The notes under the pieces: model-generated
The model's database searches: none
Seen by the model: only the letters and a program-made list of their open reading frames with translations
Told to the model about the DNA's origin: nothing
Source of the DNA: Rikenellaceae bacterium
GTDB taxonomy: Bacteria > Bacteroidota > Bacteroidia > Bacteroidales > UBA932
Reading direction: 5' to 3'
Assembly: GCA_900771335.1 (NCBI GenBank)
Contig: CAAGNP010000040.1
Span: 1-64,000 of the forward strand
Length of the DNA stretch: 64,000 bases
Shown here: positions 7,731-16,196 of the stretch, one piece after another
Layout: each line of letters opens with the position of its first letter
Position numbering within the stretch: the stretch's first letter is position 1
Program-made: the position numbers and the translations under genes

Positions 7731-10700
7731 TTAGTCGGCGAGGAGGGCGGTGATCACCTCATTGAACTGGAGTTCGAGGGCATCAGCCTCTTCTTTGGCG
7801 CCACAGCCAGACAGGATCTCAAGCATGTATCCGTATAGAGAGTAGCTGTTCTCAAGGTCAGATTTTGAAAGAATACCATGACCGTAAGGTTTGACAAACA
7901 ACTCGACAGCCTCGATGGTCTCTTTGGCAAATTCCTGAGCCAGTTTGACAGCTTTCTCTTTCTCATCACATCTCAAATATATCTCAATGGCCTGAAGAAC
8001 CATGTATTCATTGATAGAGTATAGTATAGAGGTGTTGAGAGGGAAGTTCTCTGGAACCATTACTTGCTGCATTCTGTCAAGGACCTGAACAGCTTTCTCT
8101 TTGTAGCCATCTTTGAACAAACCGGTAGCTGTCTGGACAAAAATTGCTCTGATATTCATCACGCCGTTGAATGTGGCGAGGTTCTGATAGTCTATGTTGA
8201 TGGTGGTGTCAGAGAGGTTATCCCACTCGTAGACCTTCATCACTTTGTCAAACATCTTTAAAGCGTCAATTTGGCCGATTTCAGCGGTCGACGTCACGCT
8301 CTTGATAGGAACCAGCTTGTATGCAAAACCTTCAAATTGGAGGTAATTACGTATCCCTATGTCGAGGTCTCCACCTTGTGATACGAAATAGATAGGTCTG
8401 TCCCAATTGTAGTTTGACAACATATCCAAAATCATCAGTTCGGTCTTGGAGATAGAACTTCTGCCGGCAGGGATGTCAAGATACAATGTATCCACTATCT
8501 TGTCATAATCCTCTTCAGCTACGATGCCGAATTTCTTCACATTCTCCTTATTTACAGGGAGTCTCAGTTTGTGTTGTGCGATGAAAGACTCTGCAGTACC
8601 GTATCTGTTGATCTTCACACGTGGATCCTTGAACAGGGTGATGGCCTCTTTAAGTGTAATAGGCCTGTTGACTCTGTCGACAACATCAGGGAATTCGTTC
8701 TTGCCATACAGATACTCTTCTCTGTCAAGGGAGAAAATGATAGGCTCTGAGTCGTAGATCTTTCTCCTCATCTGGTCGATATACCAGTCAGTACCAAGTA
8801 GTGAGGTGTTCATGATTCTGGTATCAAGTCTCACTCCTTCCACCTCCTGGATATACCATAGAGGGAATGTGTCATTGTCACCGTGGGTAACGATGATTGC
8901 ATTCTGATCCAGAGACATAAGGTAGTTGTATGCAAGATTTTGAGCAGTATATCTGCCACTTCTGTCGTGGTCATCCCAGTTTTGGCTTGCCATCTGTACA
9001 GGGACGATCAGTGCAAGTACAGAAACTACGGCAGGGATAGCCCATTGGGGCACCTTATCACCTTTGATATATTTTTCCAGCCATTGGTGGATGGCCATTA
9101 CAGCAAATCCGATCCACACGCAGAACATATAGAAAGAGCCGGCATAAGCATAGTCCCTCTCCCTGACCTGAAGTGGTGGCTGGTTAAGATATACCACGAT
9201 ACCGATACCTGTAAGCAAGAAAAGTAGCATGGTTACCCACCAGTTCTGCTGGTCTTTTTTGAGCTGGAAGAACAGTCCGATAAGACCCAAGATCAATGGA
9301 AGGAAGTAGTAGTGGTTCTTAGATCTGCTGTTCACAATATAATCCGGACCAACAGACTGGTCACCCAGGCGGGCTTTATCGATAAAGCCGATACCTGACT
9401 CCCAGTTGCCCTTAAGCGGCTCTCCCGGTGTAGGGCTGTGGAGGTCATTCTGACGACCCACAAAGTTCCAGAAGAAGTATCTGAAGTACATCCAGTTTAT
9501 CTGATAATCAATGAAGAATGAGATATTCTCCTTGAATGTAGGCATTTTATGCTGTCCTCCCTGAGGCACCTTACCGTCACCTGTATAGTGTTTGTAGAAC
9601 TCTATATGTTCAGGAGACTTGCTCCACATACGTGGGAAGAACATCTTCGATTCGGCAGGATATTTCACATCCAGAGGGCCGTCGGTCTTGAAATATTTAC
9701 CGTTCAGCGGAGTATAATATTTTGGTACGCTGTAGTTTGTAGGTACAGATGCGAAGGTCTCTCCATATACAAGAGGGTTGCTTCCGTACTGTTCTCGGCC
9801 CAAATACCTTACAAGGGTGAATGGATTGTCAGGCTGATATTCATTGGTAGGTGTATTGGCCGAAGAGCGGATGATTACCACTGCAAATGAAGAGTAGCCG
9901 ATAACTATCATTGTAAAGCATAGGGTGATGGTGTTTAGCAATACTTTTCCCCTCTTGTGAGAGAAATATATGAGCCAGAAGCAGCCGGCAAGGAGAAGTA
10001 CCATAAACACTACAGCACCGCTATTGTAAGGGAGCCCGAAGCCGTTTACAAACAGAAGGTCCACCTGTGCTGCGATTTTTGGAAGGTATGGGATAATTCC
10101 CCATAGAATCACCCCAAGCACCACTGCCGAGAGGCACAGCACTCCGAAAGCCTTACCCCAAGTGAATGAGGTGGATTTCTTATAGTAATATATAAAGGCA
10201 ATGGCAGGGATTGCCAATAGGTTCAGCAAGTGCACTCCGATCGACAGGCCGAGCAAAAATGCGATGAGGACAATCCATCTGTTGGCGTATGGCTCATCGG
10301 CCTCATCCTCCCATTTGAGCATGGCCCAGAATACGACTGCGGTCAACAGGGATGACATCGCATATACCTCACCCTCCACAGCTGAGAACCAGAAGGTGTC
10401 GGACCAGCAGTATGCCAATGCGCCGACAGCGGCAGAGCCCCAAAGGGCAATGGCATTGGATACAGAGAGGAAGTCTTTGCCGTTCTTCTCCAGAAGGCGT
10501 CTCCCCAAATGCATAATGGTCAGGTATAGGAACAATATGGTAAGGGATGAGCACAATGCATTCATCAGGTTCACTGCAAGCGCCGCATTCTCAGGGGATG
10601 CAAACATAGTAAAGAAGCGGGCAACAAGCTGGAAAACAGGGTTTCCGGGAGGGTGGCCCACCTCCAGTTTATATGATGATGCAATAAACTCACCGCAATC

Positions 10701-10808
10701 CCAGAAGCTGGTAGTGGGCTCGATGGTCAGCACATAGGTAACTGTAGCCACCAAGAAAACGATAAGTCCGAATACACGACTTAATAGATTGAATTGTTTT
10801 TTCTCCAT
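7731..10808 (-). CDS. DUF2723 multi-pass membrane protein (TMEM260/GT117-like)
   Basis: A 1025-residue protein. Its N-terminal half has about ten transmembrane helices, and near the start are the motif TTSFWDCGEFI (about residue 32) and the loop VGHPPGNPVF typical of DUF2723. Further helices lie around residues 500-620, followed by a soluble C-terminal half containing helical TPR-like repeats. DUF2723 is related to eukaryotic TMEM260 (GT117), a protein O-mannosyltransferase, and to GT-C fold glycosyltransferases. A role in protein O-glycosylation in the periplasm is therefore a reasonable inference, not shown by the sequence. The conserved WDCGE region contains the acidic residue expected in the first extracytoplasmic loop of GT-C enzymes. 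It is transcribed alone from a TATATTTG box at 10835-10842. Confidence 0.85.
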   Translation of the reverse strand: MEKKQFNLLSRVFGLIVFLVATVTYVLTIEPTTSFWDCGEFIASSYKLEVGHPPGNPVFQLVARFFTMFASPENAALAVNLMNALCSSLTILFLYLTIMHLGRRLLEKNGKDFLSVSNAIALWGSAAVGALAYCWSDTFWFSAVEGEVYAMSSLLTAVVFWAMLKWEDEADEPYANRWIVLIAFLLGLSIGVHLLNLLAIPAIAFIYYYKKSTSFTWGKAFGVLCLSAVVLGVILWGIIPYLPKIAAQVDLLFVNGFGLPYNSGAVVFMVLLLAGCFWLIYFSHKRGKVLLNTITLCFTMIVIGYSSFAVVIIRSSANTPTNEYQPDNPFTLVRYLGREQYGSNPLVYGETFASVPTNYSVPKYYTPLNGKYFKTDGPLDVKYPAESKMFFPRMWSKSPEHIEFYKHYTGDGKVPQGGQHKMPTFKENISFFIDYQINWMYFRYFFWNFVGRQNDLHSPTPGEPLKGNWESGIGFIDKARLGDQSVGPDYIVNSRSKNHYYFLPLILGLIGLFFQLKKDQQNWWVTMLLFLLTGIGIVVYLNQPPLQVRERDYAYAGSFYMFCVWIGFAVMAIHQWLEKYIKGDKVPQWAIPAVVSVLALIVPVQMASQNWDDHDRSGRYTAQNLAYNYLMSLDQNAIIVTHGDNDTFPLWYIQEVEGVRLDTRIMNTSLLGTDWYIDQMRRKIYDSEPIIFSLDREEYLYGKNEFPDVVDRVNRPITLKEAITLFKDPRVKINRYGTAESFIAQHKLRLPVNKENVKKFGIVAEEDYDKIVDTLYLDIPAGRSSISKTELMILDMLSNYNWDRPIYFVSQGGDLDIGIRNYLQFEGFAYKLVPIKSVTSTAEIGQIDALKMFDKVMKVYEWDNLSDTTINIDYQNLATFNGVMNIRAIFVQTATGLFKDGYKEKAVQVLDRMQQVMVPENFPLNTSILYSINEYMVLQAIEIYLRCDEKEKAVKLAQEFAKETIEAVELFVKPYGHGILSKSDLENSYSLYGYMLEILSGCGAKEEADALELQFNEVITALLAD

Positions 10809-10834
10809 GTTTTAGATCTTTTCGGAATAAACGA

Positions 10835-10842
10835 CAAATATA
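10835..10842 (-). promoter_or_regulatory. -7 box of the DUF2723 gene
   Basis: Minus-strand TATATTTG lies 27 nt before the ATG at 10808. It is divergent to the yciH promoter. Confidence 0.6.
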
Positions 10843-10862
10843 CGAATTTGATTATTTATATC

Positions 10863-10870
10863 TAACTTTG
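10863..10870 (+). promoter_or_regulatory. -7 box of yciH
   Basis: TAACTTTG matches TAnnTTTG, 20 nt before the ATG at 10891. There is no well-spaced -33. Confidence 0.6.
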
Positions 10871-10890
10871 CAAAAATTAAACCTTAAGAT

Positions 10891-11235
10891 ATGGCAGAAC
10901 AAGATTGGAAGAGCAGGTTAGGTGTGGTATTTTCCACCAATCCCGATTTCAAATACGATATCCCGGTTGAGGAGGAGCAGGAGACACTTCCCCCCTCTGC
11001 GCAGAAGCTGATTGTCTCGATAGACAGAAGGAACAGGGGTGGAAAACAGGTTACACTGGTGAAAGGTTTCAAGGGGAAAGAGGCAGATTTGGAGACACTT
11101 GCGAAAAAATTGAAGACAAAATGCGGCGTGGGAGGTAGTGCAAAGGATGGAGAAATAGTCATTCAGGGTGATTTGAGGGACAAAGTGCTCAATCTCCTTT
11201 TAAATGACGGATATAATGCCAAAAGAGGGAACTAA
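10891..11235 (+). CDS. yciH: eIF1/SUI1-like translation factor YciH
   Basis: The 114-residue protein matches the bacterial SUI1 (YciH) family. The C-terminal domain has the signature RRNRGGKQVTLVKGFKGKEADLETLAKKL, then KTKCGVGGSAKDGEIVIQGDLRDKV, the two strands and loop shared with eukaryotic eIF1. In bacteria the family associates with the small ribosomal subunit and affects start-codon fidelity. Length is normal (about 108-120). It is preceded by its own -7 box and separated by 65 nt from the hemD start, which has a separate promoter. Confidence 0.93.
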   Translation: MAEQDWKSRLGVVFSTNPDFKYDIPVEEEQETLPPSAQKLIVSIDRRNRGGKQVTLVKGFKGKEADLETLAKKLKTKCGVGGSAKDGEIVIQGDLRDKVLNLLLNDGYNAKRGN

Positions 11236-11240
11236 AAAAT

Positions 11241-11273
11241 TTTGCATCAATTCTTTATTTTGTTGTACATTTG
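11241..11273 (+). promoter_or_regulatory. Promoter of hemD-rnpA-yidD
   Basis: TTTG (11241-11244) and TACATTTG (11266-11273) are 21 nt apart. The -7 box overlaps any longer hemD reading frame, which places the true hemD start at 11301. Confidence 0.7.
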
Positions 11274-11300
11274 CACCCCGAAAAAAAAGAAAGATTGTTG

Positions 11301-12041
11301 ATGAAAGTAAAAAGCATTTTGATATCTCAGCCAGCTCCTACGGCAAGTTCCCCTTATACAGATATTATTTCTAAATACGGTGTGAACATAGACTTTAACC
11401 AATTCTTTTATGTTCAGCCTGTTACAGCTCGTGAGTTCAGAGCCCAAAGGGTGGAGATCCTTGAGCACACAGCGATGGTTTTCTCTTCCAAATCCACTAT
11501 TGATGCATTCTTCGCACTTTGCGAGGAGACCAGAGTGACCGTTCCTGAGACTATGAAGTACTTCTGTACCACTGAGGCTATCGCACTTTATCTTCAGAAG
11601 CACATTATCTATAGAAAAAGAAAGATCTTTTTCGGTAAAGGGACCATTGATTCGGTTATTGAGGCTATCGGTACCAAACATAAGAATGAAACATTCCTTA
11701 TCGCCGCTACCGATTCTACCAAGCCTGATGTGTTGAAAGCTTTCACCAAAGCAAAACTTAAATTCCAGAGTGCAGTCTTCTGCAAGACCATGTATAGCGA
11801 CATGAAAGAGTGGGATCTGCACAAATATCAAATTGTGGTTTGCTATAGCCCACTTGATGTGAAATCTTTGCAGGAGAGTTATCCCGATTTTCAGCAGAAG
11901 GATATCAAGTTCCTCGCTTTTGGCCCGGCAACAGCCAAAGCATTGAAAGATGCAGGTATCGAGGTGGAAATCACAGCTCCTACACCTGAGGCACCATCAG
12001 TGGCTCAAGCTCTCCTTCTATATTTGGAGAAAAACAAATAG
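11301..12041 (+). CDS. hemD: Uroporphyrinogen-III synthase family protein
   Basis: The 246-residue protein has the two-lobed alternation of alpha/beta segments typical of HemD. Conserved family stretches include FTSKSTID-like (VFSSKSTIDAFF, about residues 55-66) in the first lobe and FLAFGPATAKALKDAG near the C-terminus. HemD closes and rearranges hydroxymethylbilane to uroporphyrinogen III in tetrapyrrole synthesis. HemD sequences are poorly conserved, so the enzymatic call rests mainly on fold pattern and length. The start at 11301 (MKVKSILIS) is chosen because a frame from 11271 would begin inside the -7 box. rnpA begins immediately at the next base after the stop. Confidence 0.82.
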   Translation: MKVKSILISQPAPTASSPYTDIISKYGVNIDFNQFFYVQPVTAREFRAQRVEILEHTAMVFSSKSTIDAFFALCEETRVTVPETMKYFCTTEAIALYLQKHIIYRKRKIFFGKGTIDSVIEAIGTKHKNETFLIAATDSTKPDVLKAFTKAKLKFQSAVFCKTMYSDMKEWDLHKYQIVVCYSPLDVKSLQESYPDFQQKDIKFLAFGPATAKALKDAGIEVEITAPTPEAPSVAQALLLYLEKNK

Positions 12042-12356
12042 ATGAAAACAGCCGAATTGATATATTCCCAAGGGAAATCACAATTCAGTTACCCATATAA
12101 AGTGTTGTATAGGGACACCGAATTGGGGAAAGAGCATCTTATAATATCGGTTCCCAAGAAGATATACAAGAGGGCTGTAAAGAGAAATCTTATCAGAAGA
12201 AGAATAAGAGAGGCATTCAGACTGAACTGTAAGAACCTCCCCAATATTCAGGGAAAGGATCTTCTTCTGGTATATGTCTCATCTCATATAATGGACTATG
12301 GAAAAATCACAGAAACCCTCATCTCAGCCATCTCCAAGGTGGGTATCGACTCTTAA
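12042..12356 (+). CDS. rnpA: Ribonuclease P protein component
   Basis: This basic 104-residue protein has the RNase P signature [18 protein letters not shown] (about residues 45-62), which forms the RNR helix that contacts the RNA subunit. It assists the catalytic RNA in trimming tRNA 5' ends. Its start codon directly follows the hemD stop and its last 59 nt overlap the start of yidD in another frame. This is the usual close pairing of rnpA and yidD, but here without rpmH upstream, as is common in Bacteroidota. Confidence 0.96.
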   Translation: MKTAELIYSQGKSQFSYPYKVLYRDTELGKEHLIISVPKKIYKRAVKRNLIRRRIREAFRLNCKNLPNIQGKDLLLVYVSSHIMDYGKITETLISAISKVGIDS

Positions 12357-12573
12357 AAAGGTCGCTGTGTCTCCATTTGTCCTGCTAATCAGATTTTATC
12401 AGATATTCATATCACCGCTGAAGCCGGCCTCATGCAGGTTTACACCCACATGCTCGGCCTATGCCATAGAGGCATTCAGAAAGCATGGCCCGTTCAAGGG
12501 GCTTTATCTTACGGTAAGGCGTCTTCTCAGATGCCACCCCTGGGGAGGAAGTGGCTACGACCCGGTCCCTTAA
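12298..12573 (+). CDS. yidD: Membrane protein insertion efficiency factor YidD
   Basis: The 91-residue protein contains the family hallmarks [23 protein letters not shown] (about residues 33-55) and [13 protein letters not shown] at the C-terminus. The conserved cysteines are present. YidD lies at the inner membrane and helps YidC-dependent insertion. It overlaps rnpA by 59 nt. The ATG at 12298 gives a longer N-terminus than the conserved core needs, so a slightly later start is possible. Its stop overlaps by 4 nt the stop of the convergent acyltransferase gene. Confidence 0.94.
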   Translation: MEKSQKPSSQPSPRWVSTLKKVAVSPFVLLIRFYQIFISPLKPASCRFTPTCSAYAIEAFRKHGPFKGLYLTVRRLLRCHPWGGSGYDPVP

Positions 12574-14357
12574 AGGTTGAACCTGTTAAGAATCTTTTCG
12601 GGATCCTCTGCCCCTCTGGCAAGTTTTAGAATCTCATCTTTAGGAACATCAGCTATCCTGAGGAATACAAGGCCGTCAATGCAGTAATTGAAGTCTTTGT
12701 CCACATTGAAGCATGCTATTTTGGCACCTAGTTTCAAATATTGCTTAACCAGAGTTGGGAGTCTGTACTGGTTGTCGCTGAGGCGAAGCATGAAGCGGTC
12801 AAAGGTCTCGATAGTCTTGATTTTGGTCTCTATCAGATCCTTAGGATCTACCCTCAGGAAGTCAGGTTTGAATGGAGTCCTTCCGTGAACATTCTTCTTT
12901 AGGAATTTTCTGGAGTGTATCTCCATGATGTAATGGGTCATAAGACTCCTGTAGAATAGAGGGTAAGATGAACTTATACTTACAGGACCGAACAGGTATT
13001 TGCACTGGTCATACCTCAAGATGCTGTACATAAGTCCTCTGATCAGAAGCATAAGTGGCAGGGCATCCTTCTTATATTCGAGGGCTACAAATGAGCGGCC
13101 CAACTCGATGCTGCTTGATAGGGTGTCAACGAACTCTTTAGAGTATTTGAACAGAGTATGGGAATAGAACCCTTTCTTTCCATATTTCTTCACTATCTCA
13201 TCTCCGATACCGAGTCTGTATGCACCGGCAAAGGCCTCCTTGTCGTTGTCCCAAAGGATAAGATGCTTGTAGTAGAGATCAAATTTGTCAAGATCGGCCT
13301 CAAGACCGGTCCCTTCTCCCACTGCGCGGAATGACTCCTCACGCTTGATGCCTATCTCATGTATAAGTGCAGGTATATCCTCGTAATCCGCTATGAAACA
13401 AGAGAAATTGGCTGTATCAAACAGCTTGTTACCTTTCTCGTTCAGCTTCTTGATCTCCTCAAGAAGTGCCTTTTTGCCTTTTGAAGGGGCAATCGGAGCC
13501 TCGTCCTCAGCCTTTCTTAGAAGATTCTCCTCTACAGGGGGTTCGACCTGAGCTTCAAGTGCGTAGGTTCTGTTGCGGAGATATTTTCTGAGACTGTTTA
13601 TATTGTGCTCCTGAATTTCAGAAGGGTTGATAATCTTACCTATTCTCAATGAGATGGTCTGACCCTCCTTGTTCACAAGCTCCCTTGGAAGCTGAGCGGT
13701 CCTTAGGAGAGGGTGAATTTTACCCAATGCGTGGAATGTGCGGCTGTTCTGACCGTGGAAATAGACAGGAATCACCGGAACATTGCTCTTGAGGATCATT
13801 TTTGAGATGGGTTGGGTCCACTCGATATCCTCGGTATAACCATTTCCGTGGTATGTAGATACCTCACCTGCTGGGAACAGACCCAGGCCGCCACCGTTCA
13901 AAAGGTGCTCTTTCGCAGCTCTGACCCCTGAGAAACTGTTCTTCAGGTTCTTCATATCTGTGAAAGGGTTCACAGGGAGAAAATACTCGGAAAGGTTCTT
14001 GATGTATGAGAGGATAAAGTTTGTAAGGATCTTGAAATCAGGTCTTATCGATGCGATGGTATCAAAAAGGATAATACCGTCGATAGCACCGAAAGGGTGG
14101 TTGGAAACAATAATGAAGGGGCCCTCTTTAGGGATAACATCGAGCTGGGCAGCTATAATATCGGTTTTGATGTTAAGCACCTCCAGAACTTTGGATGTAA
14201 ATGCCCTGCCGTTTCCCACTTGGGATTTGGCGTAGATGTCATTGATCTCGTTGAGGGACAACAGCGACATTGCAGACTTGGCTATCACGTCACCAAGAGC
14301 ACCTTTCATCCCAATAGCGCTCTTAATATCAGAGATATTGATTACTTTTGTTTCCAC
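12570..14357 (-). CDS. Bifunctional acyltransferase (PlsC-like plus OlsB/hemolysin-like), amino-acid lipid synthesis
   Basis: About 595 residues with two domains. The N-terminal half is a PlsC-type acyltransferase: [10 protein letters not shown] (about residues 86-95) is the H(X4)D-type catalytic motif and FPAGEVS is the second motif. The C-terminal half (about 310-560) is a GNAT/OlsB-like N-acyltransferase with AYRLGIG and [14 protein letters not shown]. The same order occurs in OlsF, which makes ornithine lipids by N- then O-acylation. Bacteroides has the equivalent glsB/glsA pair for glycine lipids. The amino acid used here cannot be read from sequence. The GTG at 14357 is preferred because the longer frame from an ATG at 14390 would contain the -7 box TATATTTG (14379-14386). 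Confidence 0.85.
   Translation of the reverse strand: METKVINISDIKSAIGMKGALGDVIAKSAMSLLSLNEINDIYAKSQVGNGRAFTSKVLEVLNIKTDIIAAQLDVIPKEGPFIIVSNHPFGAIDGIILFDTIASIRPDFKILTNFILSYIKNLSEYFLPVNPFTDMKNLKNSFSGVRAAKEHLLNGGGLGLFPAGEVSTYHGNGYTEDIEWTQPISKMILKSNVPVIPVYFHGQNSRTFHALGKIHPLLRTAQLPRELVNKEGQTISLRIGKIINPSEIQEHNINSLRKYLRNRTYALEAQVEPPVEENLLRKAEDEAPIAPSKGKKALLEEIKKLNEKGNKLFDTANFSCFIADYEDIPALIHEIGIKREESFRAVGEGTGLEADLDKFDLYYKHLILWDNDKEAFAGAYRLGIGDEIVKKYGKKGFYSHTLFKYSKEFVDTLSSSIELGRSFVALEYKKDALPLMLLIRGLMYSILRYDQCKYLFGPVSISSSYPLFYRSLMTHYIMEIHSRKFLKKNVHGRTPFKPDFLRVDPKDLIETKIKTIETFDRFMLRLSDNQYRLPTLVKQYLKLGAKIACFNVDKDFNYCIDGLVFLRIADVPKDEILKLARGAEDPEKILNRFNL
14343..14350 (+). promoter_or_regulatory. Possible -7 box of uvrC
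   Basis: TACTTTTG on the plus strand lies 53 nt before the uvrC ATG and within the first codons of the divergent acyltransferase gene. No good -33 was seen. Confidence 0.4.
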
Positions 14358-14378
14358 GTTTAGGTATTTTATATTGTG

Positions 14379-14386
14379 CAAATATA
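14379..14386 (-). promoter_or_regulatory. -7 box of the bifunctional acyltransferase gene
   Basis: Minus-strand TATATTTG lies 22 nt before the GTG start at 14357. It argues against the ATG at 14390. Confidence 0.6.
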
Positions 14387-14402
14387 GCATTTTTCTCCAT
14401 AT

Positions 14403-16196
14403 ATGACTATTACAGACAAGATTAAGCTCCTTCCTGAGGTTCCGGGGGTGTACCGATATCTCGATGAGAACGGTACGGTTATCTATGTCGGTAAGGCAAA
14501 GAACCTGAAAAAGAGGGTGTCACAATACTTCCAGGCACCTGAGAAGCTTACGCGCAAGACTGCTGTTATGGTCTCAAAAATCAGGGATGTGGAGCATACA
14601 GTGGTGGATACGGAGGAGGATGCACTACTTCTGGAGAACAATCTGATCAAAGAGTATCAGCCCAAATACAATATTTTGCTCAAGGATGGGAAGACCTACC
14701 CGTGGATATGTGTGAAGAAGGAGCCGTTCCCCAGGGTGTTCCTCACCAGGCGCTTCAAAAAGGACGGGTCGCTCTATTTCGGGCCGTACAGTTCGGTGAT
14801 GCACGCCCATAAGCTCCTTGATCTGATCAATGCACTTTACAAATTGAGGACCTGCAATCTTCAGCTGTCAGAGCAGAATATCAATTCAGGCAAATTCAAA
14901 GTGTGCCTCAACTACCACATCAAAAAGTGTCTGGCCCCATGCACAGGGTATATATCGGCTCAGGGTTATAAAGAGCAGACCGATGCTATCATAGAGATAC
15001 TGAAAGGGAACAGCGCATATCTGATCAGGGAGTTTGACAAGAAGATGAAGGATGCTGCATCAAAACTTGAATTTGAATCAGCAAATGAGTTTAAAGAGAA
15101 GAAGTTGTTGTTGGAGAAACACTATAGTAAATCGATGGTGGTGCACTCCGGGATAATGGATTTGGATGTCTTCTCGCTCATATTCGAAGGGCAAGATGCA
15201 TTCGGAAATTATATGAAGGTGCGTAACGGCTGCATTATCAGGTCGATAAACCTTCATATCAAGATGAGAATTGAGGAGGAACAGTCATCTGTCCTATCCT
15301 CTTTCATGGCTGAAATCTATTCTAGAAGTGACACGGAGCAAGACAATGTAAAAGAGATACTTGTCCCATTTATGCCCGACCAGAATTTTGAGGGTAAAAA
15401 TGTCCATATCCCTCTAAAAGGGGACAAGCTTGCAGTACTCGAGCTCTCAAGGAAAAATGCTGCGGAGCTGAAGTTCGACAGATTGAAGCAGGAGGAGTTT
15501 GTAAATCCTAAGGAGCACACTGAGCGTATTTTGGAGAATTTAAGGAGGGATCTCAATATGGAGGAGCTTCCAAGGCACATTGAGTGCTTCGACAACTCCA
15601 ATACTCAGGGTACAAATCCGGTCTCAGCCTGCGTTGTTTTTAAGGATGGGGCACCTTCTAAGAGAGATTATTGCCATTTCAATATCAAAACAGTCGTCGG
15701 GGCAAATGACTTTGCCTCTATGAAGGAGGTGGTCAACAGGAGATATACACGAATTCTGGCTGAAGGGGGCGATATGCCACAGCTTATAGTGATAGACGGA
15801 GGTAAGGGTCAGGTGAGATTTGCGTATGAAGCTTTACTTGAGTTAGGCTTACTTGATGAGGTGAAACTCATAGGTATAGCGGAAAGAATGGAGGAGCTGA
15901 TAATACCTGGAGACCCATATCCGTTGTTCCTCGACAAGAATTCCACCTCGTTGAAGCTTATCATGCAGCTCAGGGATGAGGCGCACCGCTTCGGTATCAC
16001 CCATCACCGTGCCAGAAGATCAAAGGGACAGATCTCGTCCCAGCTTGAGCAGATACCAGGTGTGGGTCCAAAGACCATAGAGAAACTTATGGCCAAATAC
16101 AAGACCATATCGAGGATCAAAAGTGCTTCAGAATCCGATTTGGCAGCCATTCTCGGCTCCAAACTGGCTAAAACCATTAAGGAAGCTTTAGGCTGA
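14403..16196 (+). CDS. uvrC: UvrABC excinuclease subunit C
   Basis: A 597-residue UvrC. The N-terminal GIY-YIG nuclease domain shows PGVYRYLDENGTVIYVGKAKNLKKR (about residues 14-38) for the 3' incision. The cysteine-containing segment KVCLNYHIKKCLAPCTGY (about 165-182), a UVR motif near residues 200-235, the RNase H-like 5'-incision domain (ECFDNSNTQGTNPV and VIDGGKGQ) and the C-terminal helix-hairpin-helix (QIPGVGPKTIEKLM) are all present. It acts in nucleotide excision repair with UvrA and UvrB, which are not in this window. The 3' end overlaps the convergent gene by 20 nt. Confidence 0.97.
   Translation: MTITDKIKLLPEVPGVYRYLDENGTVIYVGKAKNLKKRVSQYFQAPEKLTRKTAVMVSKIRDVEHTVVDTEEDALLLENNLIKEYQPKYNILLKDGKTYPWICVKKEPFPRVFLTRRFKKDGSLYFGPYSSVMHAHKLLDLINALYKLRTCNLQLSEQNINSGKFKVCLNYHIKKCLAPCTGYISAQGYKEQTDAIIEILKGNSAYLIREFDKKMKDAASKLEFESANEFKEKKLLLEKHYSKSMVVHSGIMDLDVFSLIFEGQDAFGNYMKVRNGCIIRSINLHIKMRIEEEQSSVLSSFMAEIYSRSDTEQDNVKEILVPFMPDQNFEGKNVHIPLKGDKLAVLELSRKNAAELKFDRLKQEEFVNPKEHTERILENLRRDLNMEELPRHIECFDNSNTQGTNPVSACVVFKDGAPSKRDYCHFNIKTVVGANDFASMKEVVNRRYTRILAEGGDMPQLIVIDGGKGQVRFAYEALLELGLLDEVKLIGIAERMEELIIPGDPYPLFLDKNSTSLKLIMQLRDEAHRFGITHHRARRSKGQISSQLEQIPGVGPKTIEKLMAKYKTISRIKSASESDLAAILGSKLAKTIKEALG

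Noticed and set aside
8883..9227. Antisense plus-strand frames inside the DUF2723 gene
   Set aside because: They are shadows of the strongly conserved minus-strand membrane protein and have no recognisable motif.
16177..16196. Frameshift or sequencing error at the uvrC/HExxH overlap
   Set aside because: Both proteins end with normal family-like C-termini; a 20-nt convergent overlap is plausible without error.
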